A DNA stretch of 64,000 bases from contig JACQAZ010000009.1 of assembly GCA_016194705.1 (NCBI GenBank), positions 103,539 through 167,538 on the forward strand, read 5' to 3'. Within the stretch, counting starts at the first letter, position 1, and each line of letters begins with the position of its first letter. Below are positions 59,123 through 64,000 of this stretch, piece after piece. The DNA comes from Elusimicrobiota bacterium (GTDB lineage: Bacteria > Elusimicrobiota > Elusimicrobia > UBA1565 > UBA9628). The translations under genes were made by a program, and so were the position numbers. The notes under the pieces were generated by a model that did no database searches, was not told the origin of the DNA, and was given only the letters and a program-made list of their open reading frames with translations.

Positions 59123-60973
59123 TTATTTCTTGTCTTCGACCACCTCGGCGTCGACGACATTTTCCTTCCCGTCTTCCTTGGGCCCCGCGGAGGCTCCGTT
59201 CTCGGGCTGGCCCTTCGCGCCCTCGCTCTTGTAGATCTCCTCGGCGAGCTTGTGCGAGGCCTTGAGCAGGGCCTCCTTGGCCTTGTTGACCCGGTCGGTG
59301 TCCTCGCCCTTGAGGGCTTCCTTCAAGTCCGAGATGCCGCGATCGATCGCTCCGCGCTCGTCCTGCGAGACCTTGTCGCCGTGCTCTTTGAGCGCCTTCT
59401 CGGAGGCAAAGAGGATCGCCTCGGCCTCGTTCTTGGCCGCGACCTTCTCCTTGAACTTCTTGTCCTCCTCCGCGAACTTCTCGGCCTGCTTGACGAACTT
59501 CTCGACCTCGGCCTTGTCGAGCTTGTTGGGGGCCGTGATCGTGATGTGGTGGGCTTTCTTGGTGCCCAGGTCCTCGGCCTTGACGTTGAGGATGCCGTTG
59601 GCGTCGATCGAGAAGCTGACCTTGATCTGAGGCGTCCCTCTCGGCGCGGGAGGGATCCCATCCAGATCGAACTTCCCCAGAGGCACGTTGTCCGTCGCCT
59701 TGGGGCGCTCGCCCTGCAGGACGTTGACGGTCACGGCCGGCTGGTTGTCCGACGCGGTCGAGAAGATTTGCGACTTCTCGACGGGAATCGTCGTGTTGCG
59801 GTCGATCAAGGGCGTCATGACTCCCCCTAACGTCTCAATTCCCAAGGTCAGGGGTGTGACATCGAGCAGCAGGACGTCCTTGACCTCGCCGGTCAGCACC
59901 GCGGCCTGCACGGCGGCGCCGGTCGCGACGCACTCCATGGGGTCGACGCCGCGCTCGACTTTCTTGCCGATGTAGTCCTCGACAAACTTCGAGACGATCG
60001 GCATGCGCGTCGGGCCGCCGACGAGAATGATGCGGGCGATGTCGGCGGTCTTGAGCTTGGCGTCGTTCAAGGCCTGGTCGATGGACTTGCCGCAGCGCTT
60101 GACGATGGCTTCGACGAGGCCCTCGAGCTTGGCGCGCGAGAGCTTCATCGTCAGATGCTTGGGCGCGTTGTCGACGGCCGTGAGGTACGGCAGGTTGAGC
60201 TCGGTCTCGAAGGTCGTCGAGAGCTCGATCTTGGCCTTCTCGACGGCGTCGCGCACGCGCTGCATGGCCATGGGGTCCTTGCGCAGGTCGAAGCCGGTCT
60301 CCTTCTTGAACTCGTTGGCGACGTAGTCGATGAGAGTCAGGTCCATGTCGGTGCCGCCGAGCTGGGTATCGCCCGAGGTCGAGAGCACCTCGAAGGTGCC
60401 CTCCTTGCCCATCTCCATGACCGTGCAGTCGAGCGTGCCGCCGCCGAGGTCGAACACGAGCACCTTCTGCTCCTTGCCGCCCTTGTCGAGGCCGTAGGAC
60501 AGCGCCGCGGCCGTGGGCTCGTTGACCAAGCGCACCACTTCGAGTCCCGCGATGGTGCCCGCGTCTTTGGTCGCCTGGCGCTGGTTGTCGTTGAAGTAGG
60601 CCGGGACCGTGATGACGGCCTTTTCGATTTTGTCGCCCAAGAACGCTTCGGCGTCGCGCTTGACCTTCTGCAGCAGGAAGGCCGAGAGCTGCTGGGGCGT
60701 GTACTCCTTGCCGTCGGGGCCCTTGTAATGGAAGTCCTGGCCCATCTTGCGCTTGAAGGCCATGAAGGTGGCCTCGGGGTTGGCCACGGCCTGGCGCCGC
60801 GCCGGCTCGCCGACGAGCAGCTGGCCGTCCTTGGCGAAGGCCACGTACGAGGGGAAGGCCTTGCCGCCCAAAGACGTTCCTTCGGCCGAGGGGATGATGG
60901 TGGCCTTGCCGCCTTCCATCACCGCCGCCGCCGTGTTCGAGGTTCCCAAGTCGATGCCGATGATTTTGCTCAT
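59123..60973 (-). CDS. dnaK: Chaperone protein DnaK (Hsp70)
   Basis: 616 residues: the ATPase domain starts [11 protein letters not shown], with [11 protein letters not shown] and [10 protein letters not shown]. The linker is [12 protein letters not shown], and a substrate-binding domain and helical lid follow. The phosphate-1 loop reads D-L-G-T-S-N-T in place of the common D-L-G-T-T-N-S. It sits 4 nt after grpE in the heat-shock operon. Confidence 0.97.
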   Translation of the reverse strand: MSKIIGIDLGTSNTAAAVMEGGKATIIPSAEGTSLGGKAFPSYVAFAKDGQLLVGEPARRQAVANPEATFMAFKRKMGQDFHYKGPDGKEYTPQQLSAFLLQKVKRDAEAFLGDKIEKAVITVPAYFNDNQRQATKDAGTIAGLEVVRLVNEPTAAALSYGLDKGGKEQKVLVFDLGGGTLDCTVMEMGKEGTFEVLSTSGDTQLGGTDMDLTLIDYVANEFKKETGFDLRKDPMAMQRVRDAVEKAKIELSTTFETELNLPYLTAVDNAPKHLTMKLSRAKLEGLVEAIVKRCGKSIDQALNDAKLKTADIARIILVGGPTRMPIVSKFVEDYIGKKVERGVDPMECVATGAAVQAAVLTGEVKDVLLLDVTPLTLGIETLGGVMTPLIDRNTTIPVEKSQIFSTASDNQPAVTVNVLQGERPKATDNVPLGKFDLDGIPPAPRGTPQIKVSFSIDANGILNVKAEDLGTKKAHHITITAPNKLDKAEVEKFVKQAEKFAEEDKKFKEKVAAKNEAEAILFASEKALKEHGDKVSQDERGAIDRGISDLKEALKGEDTDRVNKAKEALLKASHKLAEEIYKSEGAKGQPENGASAGPKEDGKENVVDAEVVEDKK

Positions 60974-60977
60974 AGAG

Positions 60978-61475
60978 TTAAGCCTCCTTCTTGGCGATGC
61001 GCACCTTCGCGGTGCGCAGCACCCTGTCTGCGACCATGAATCCGTTCTGCAGGACGTCGACGACGACGCCCTCTTCCGCTCCGTCCTTGGCGACCGTGCC
61101 CAGGACCTCCTGCTTGGAGGAGTCGTACGGCTTGCCGGCCGGCTCCATCATCGTGACGCCCTCTTCTTTAAAGATCTTCTGGAACTCCTTGAAGATCAGC
61201 TCCATCCCTTTGGCGAGCTCGGTCTCCGCGTGGTCGGCCTGTATCTGCTCGTGCGCCTTGTGCAGCAGGTCGAAGATCGGCAGCAGCTTGAGCAGGACAT
61301 CCGCGCGGCCGAAGCGCATGAGCTCGGGCTTCTCGCGGTCCACGCGCTTCCTGTAATTCTCGAATTCCGCCTTGAGCCGAACCAGCTGATCATAAAAATT
61401 TTCCTTCTCTTCCTTCGGCGCTTCCGCCTTCGGCTCTTCTTTGGTCTCTTCGGCCTTCGCCTGGTCAGGGCTCAT
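60978..61475 (-). CDS. grpE: Nucleotide exchange factor GrpE
   Basis: 165 residues: an acidic, Glu-rich start, a long coiled coil (about 25-90, with [17 protein letters not shown]) and a C-terminal beta domain with [14 protein letters not shown] and [14 protein letters not shown]. It releases ADP from DnaK. It overlaps hrcA by 11 bp. Confidence 0.95.
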   Translation of the reverse strand: MSPDQAKAEETKEEPKAEAPKEEKENFYDQLVRLKAEFENYRKRVDREKPELMRFGRADVLLKLLPIFDLLHKAHEQIQADHAETELAKGMELIFKEFQKIFKEEGVTMMEPAGKPYDSSKQEVLGTVAKDGAEEGVVVDVLQNGFMVADRVLRTAKVRIAKKEA

Positions 61476-62559
61476 TGTCTTGGCTCTCCCAGTCCATGAG
61501 CTTGCGCGAGACCATGTCGCTCATCCAGTCCACGAGGCTGATCATGCGCGAATACTCCATGCGCTTGGAGCCCATGATGCCCAGCACGCCGACGACGCTG
61601 CCCCTGTATTTGTAGGTCTTGGTCACCAGCGAGAGTCCCGAGAGCTCCGGAATCCCGCTCTCGAGGCCGATGCGCACGAGCGGCTTGGTCGACGCCTTCT
61701 TCGCCCCGAGCTCGGTGTTGAGCTCGTCCTCGAGCAGGCCCGCGATCGCGCTCTTCTCGCCCATGAACATCATCAAGGACTGCACGGTCTGCAGGTCGCC
61801 GATCTCCTCGGCGTGGGTCAGTATGTTGTCGGTCCCCTCGACGTAGATCGCGTCGGGTGCGATGATGTGGCCGAGCTCTTTGAGGAGCTCGCCCGCCAGC
61901 GAGTTGAGCTCGCGGAACTCCGCCTCCATGGCCTTGAGTTTGCCCATGACGGCGGTCTTGGCCTGCGCGATGCCGCAGCCGCGGATGTTCTCGTTCAAGA
62001 AGCGGTTGAGCACGTTGATCTGCCGTGCCGAGGGCGCGAAGCCGAGGCGAATCGGCCAATGGCGCACGAGGCCCGCCTCGGTCACCATGATGCCGAGCAC
62101 GTTGTGGCCGCCGAGGTGGATGAGCTCCAAGCGCCGCAAAGTCTGGTTGCGCGCCTGGGGCGGGAGCACGAGGCCCGCGCCGTTGGAGACCTTCGAGAGC
62201 AGCTTCGAGGTCTCCGAGAGCAAGGTGTCCATCTCGTCGATGCGCCGCTTGTATTGCGACTCGATCTTCTCCTTCTCGGCCGAAGCCAGGCGCTGGTAAT
62301 CCAGCAGGTAATCCACGTAGAAGCGATAGCCCTTGTCGGTGGGCTCGCGGCCCGAGGAGGTGTGGGGCTGGTGCAGGAAGCCCTCCTCCTCGAGGTCCTG
62401 GAGCATGTTGCGGATCGTCGCCGAGGACAGGTCCATGCCCGACTCTTCCGCGATGACCGAGGACGAGACGGGCTTGGAGGACTTGATGTAGTAGTGGATG
62501 ACCCACTGCAGCAAGTCCTTCTTGCGCTTCTCGACGACTTCGGGCTTGAGCTGTCTCAT
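61465..62559 (-). CDS. hrcA: Heat-shock repressor HrcA
   Basis: 364 residues with an N-terminal winged helix (Q-W-V-I-H-Y-Y-I-K-S-S-K-P-V-S-S, S-S-A-T-I-R-N-M-L-Q-D-L-E-E-E-G-F-L) and a C-terminal GAF-like domain. It ends I-M-G-S-K-R-M-E-Y-S-R-M-I-S-L-V-D-W. HrcA binds CIRCE operators and is kept active by GroEL. It leads the operon and would repress its own promoter through the diverged CIRCE at 62569-62595. Confidence 0.93.
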   Translation of the reverse strand: MRQLKPEVVEKRKKDLLQWVIHYYIKSSKPVSSSVIAEESGMDLSSATIRNMLQDLEEEGFLHQPHTSSGREPTDKGYRFYVDYLLDYQRLASAEKEKIESQYKRRIDEMDTLLSETSKLLSKVSNGAGLVLPPQARNQTLRRLELIHLGGHNVLGIMVTEAGLVRHWPIRLGFAPSARQINVLNRFLNENIRGCGIAQAKTAVMGKLKAMEAEFRELNSLAGELLKELGHIIAPDAIYVEGTDNILTHAEEIGDLQTVQSLMMFMGEKSAIAGLLEDELNTELGAKKASTKPLVRIGLESGIPELSGLSLVTKTYKYRGSVVGVLGIMGSKRMEYSRMISLVDWMSDMVSRKLMDWESQDNEP

Positions 62560-62568
62560 GGGGGTAAA

Positions 62569-62595
62569 TTAGCAGTTAATTGATTAGACTGCTAG
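62569..62595. promoter_or_regulatory. Diverged CIRCE operator
   Basis: TTAGCAGTT, a 9-bp spacer and GACTGCTAG form an inverted repeat with the CIRCE layout (consensus TTAGCACTC-N9-GAGTGCTAA). The arm sequence differs from the consensus at positions 7 and 9 of the left arm, with mostly matching changes on the right. It lies at the predicted transcription start, between the -10 box and hrcA. Confidence 0.75.
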
Positions 62596-62599
62596 AATC

Positions 62600-62628
62600 A
62601 TTATAGAGGATAACCCCAAAACTGTCAA
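62600..62628 (-). promoter_or_regulatory. Promoter of the hrcA-grpE-dnaK-dnaJ-rsmE operon
   Basis: TTGACA (62628-62623), a 17-bp spacer and TATAAT (62605-62600) on the minus strand, a full consensus sigma70 promoter. The leader to hrcA is about 35 nt and holds the CIRCE-like repeat. Confidence 0.85.
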
Positions 62629-62659
62629 GGGGGGCCCTAGACTGCTTATTTAGGAAGGG

Positions 62660-63289
62660 CTACCGTTTGGCGCCGTTGAGGAGCGCCGCGACCTTGCCGC
62701 CGACGATGACCTCGTCGACGATGCCGTAGGTCTTGGCTTCGTCGGCGGACATGTAGTAGTTGCGCTCCATGTCCTTGGTGATCTTGTCGAGCGGCTGGCC
62801 CGTGTGCTTGGCCATGATCTGCTCGAGGGTCTTGCGCGTGTAGGCCATCTCCTTGGCCTCGAGCACGATGTCGGTCGCCTGGCCGGAGATGCCGCCGACC
62901 AAGGGCTGGTGGATCATGATGCGCGACTGCGGGAGCGCGAAGCGCTTGCCCTTGGAGCCGGCCGCGAGGATGACCGCGCCGAAAGACATCGCCATCCCCA
63001 TGCAGATGGTCGTGATCGGAGACTTGATGTACTGCATCGTGTCGTAGACGGCCAAGCCCGCCGTGACCATGCCTCCGGGGGAGTTGATGTAGAGGTTGAT
63101 GTCCTTGCTGTTGTCGTCGGACTCCAAGTAGAGCAGCTGGGCGATCAGCACGTTGGCCGAGTCGGTCGTGAACTCCCCCTCGTAGCCGCCGACGAAGATG
63201 ATGCGGTCCTTGAGGAGCCGCGAGTAGATGTCGTAGCCGACGACGGAGCCCTGGGAGGCGCGCTCGATGACTTGGGGAATGAGGTTCAT
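62660..63289 (-). CDS. clpP: ATP-dependent Clp protease proteolytic subunit, Ser-His-Asn site
   Basis: 209 residues with clear ClpP blocks: [19 protein letters not shown], the active Ser102 in M-G-M-A-M-S-F-G-A, and His127 in I-M-I-H-Q-P. The region that normally gives the catalytic Asp (E-R-D before the x-F-M-S-A motif) reads E-R-N-Y-Y-M-S-A, so the third residue is Asn177. ClpP forms a 14-mer that degrades proteins fed by ClpX or ClpA. Neither unfoldase gene is adjacent. GGAG lies 4 nt before the ATG. Confidence 0.92.
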   Translation of the reverse strand: MNLIPQVIERASQGSVVGYDIYSRLLKDRIIFVGGYEGEFTTDSANVLIAQLLYLESDDNSKDINLYINSPGGMVTAGLAVYDTMQYIKSPITTICMGMAMSFGAVILAAGSKGKRFALPQSRIMIHQPLVGGISGQATDIVLEAKEMAYTRKTLEQIMAKHTGQPLDKITKDMERNYYMSADEAKTYGIVDEVIVGGKVAALLNGAKR

Positions 63290-63446
63290 GTCTCCATGAA
63301 ACCAAATTTGAGGGCCGTTCTCAAGGGGAGCCCCCTCACCTTGATCCTCGGCTAAGGACTGGCTCCGGCCCCGCCTAAAAAATAAAATACCTCGCGTTCC
63401 CGAGAAGGAATCACGCCCGAGGGCGTTAAGGGGAAAAGCGCAAACT

Positions 63447-63465
63447 TTTCACCCGCGAGGTGAAA
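63447..63465 (+). repeat. Hairpin just before the transposase start
   Basis: TTTCACC, a 5-nt loop and GGTGAAA form a 7-bp hairpin ending 3 nt before ATG 63468. In an mRNA read from outside it would mask the start, as in many insertion sequences that prevent read-in expression. Confidence 0.45.
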
Positions 63466-63467
63466 CA

Positions 63468-63668
63468 ATGATAGCGCAAAATCTGCACCGTTTGAAAGTC
63501 GAAAAATCATCCCACCACCTGACCTCTTTCGCCGGCCTACCCCTGCTGACTGAACTCGCCCACCAGACCGGGCTCATCAAGCGGCTCGACGCAATCCCCG
63601 GATTGTGGCAACGAGACGGCCGCTATGGCACTTCGGACTCGCCGAGCATCGCTCCTGGCTGTGCATAG
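63468..63668 (+). pseudogene. N-terminal fragment of an IS1380-like transposase
   Basis: The 66-residue frame reads H-H-L-T-S-F-A-G-L-P-L-L-T-E-L-A-H-Q-T-G and then L-W-Q-R-D-G-R-Y-G-T-S-D, the start of IS1380-type DDE transposases. Complete proteins are over 400 residues. After G-T-S-D the similarity ends and the frame closes within 12 codons. No further transposase sequence was recognised in the next 300 bp in any frame. It is a remnant of an insertion sequence; its outer ends are not clear. Confidence 0.55.
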
Positions 63669-63940
63669 CGCGGACAATTGCCGCGGCAAGGCTCCCGAGG
63701 GTTGTGGATCGAGGGGATCAGTCTGCTCGCCTAAAAAACCGACCGCCCAGACACGCAGTGGCTGGGCGGAACCGACGGCCGAAGGCCGGCGGCAGACTAT
63801 CGAGGCTCTTCCGTCCGCCGCTTTGCGGCGGCCGGTTGCGCGCGAGCATGGCTCGTGCGCTTCATTTACGGCTTACCTGAGGATTTGGGCTGGTGGTGTG
63901 TGTGGTGGTGGTGGCGGCTAGATAGGCGGCTTGACAGGTC
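63669..63940. other. Gene-free stretch with GT-rich tract
   Basis: No convincing coding frame is seen. It holds short GC-rich palindromic patches and a G/T-rich tract of GGT and GT repeats at 63887-63917. It may be leftover insertion-sequence DNA or the upstream region of the next gene. Confidence 0.4.
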
Positions 63941-63969
63941 TTGACAATATCTCCCGTGCGAATCATACT
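63941..63969 (+). promoter_or_regulatory. Promoter near the right edge, leaderless architecture
   Basis: TTGACA (63941-63946), a 17-bp spacer and CATACT (63964-63969), with ATG 63977 after 7 nt. Confidence 0.55.
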
Positions 63970-63976
63970 GAACAAG

Positions 63977-64000
63977 ATGCGTCCCTCGGAATTCGTCCAA
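63977..64000 (+). CDS. Start of a gene running off the right edge
   Basis: ATG followed by seven codons (M-R-P-S-E-F-V-Q), 7 nt after a good promoter. The frame is open to the edge. The promoter spacing matches other leaderless genes here, but with eight codons nothing can be said of the product. Confidence 0.35.

Overview
This is GC-rich bacterial chromosome with short gaps between genes and many stop/start overlaps of the ATGA, GTGA or TGATG type. It carries housekeeping blocks: HIT-rpsU-dnaG-rpoD, hrcA-grpE-dnaK-dnaJ-rsmE, clpP, eno-ftsB, lgt and rluD. It also encodes many exported proteins of no recognisable family, a PorV-like outer-membrane protein beside a 3,484-residue beta-helix protein, and a TIGR02147-like regulator. 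That mix fits an Elusimicrobiota-like or other diderm lineage. This placement is an inference from gene content; no rRNA gene is present to settle it.

Layout. 1-2.8 kb holds exported hypotheticals, a DNA-binding regulator and a TonB-like proline-rich anchor. 2.8-9.5 kb is the most distinctive region, a minus-strand operon: polyprenyl diphosphate synthase, PqqD-like protein, radical SAM enzyme 1, UbiA-type prenyltransferase, radical SAM enzyme 2, a 38-residue PqqA-like peptide, radical SAM enzyme 3, and a caspase-like peptidase gene interrupted by an amber codon. 9.6-10.3 kb is a VapBC-like toxin-antitoxin pair. 10.4-21 kb holds secreted proteins, an alpha-oxoamine synthase, threonine and proline dehydrogenases, a response regulator/histidine kinase hybrid and a GH25 lysozyme. 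21-27 kb is rluD-like, two tandem lgt paralogues, ftsB, eno and a phosphohexomutase. 27-43 kb is secreted proteins plus a 13-kb operon (FecR-domain protein, beta-barrel protein, giant protein, PorV). 43-49.6 kb is a cNMP-binding protein, a mechanosensitive-channel-like protein, the macromolecular-synthesis operon and a nucleotidyltransferase-fold gene. 49.7-57 kb is secreted proteins, a candidate structured RNA, mtaB and an HTH/nucleotidyltransferase module. 57-63.3 kb is the chaperone operon and clpP. The right end holds an IS1380-like transposase remnant and the start of one more gene.

The leading candidate for an undescribed system is the 4.1-9.5 kb operon. It pairs the parts of a PQQ/mycofactocin-like peptide-maturation pathway (short precursor, PqqD-type chaperone, three radical SAM enzymes) with the two enzymes that make and attach a polyprenyl chain. 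I infer a peptide-derived, prenylated, membrane-bound small molecule, perhaps a redox cofactor.

Two regulatory patterns recur. First, a 36-bp element made of two copies of GGNCNWWNGNCC separated by exactly 12 bp lies upstream of five genes, all for exported proteins. Second, at about a dozen transcription-unit heads the -10 box sits only 6-8 nt before the start codon, which predicts leaderless mRNAs. The stress operon has a canonical promoter and a diverged CIRCE operator.
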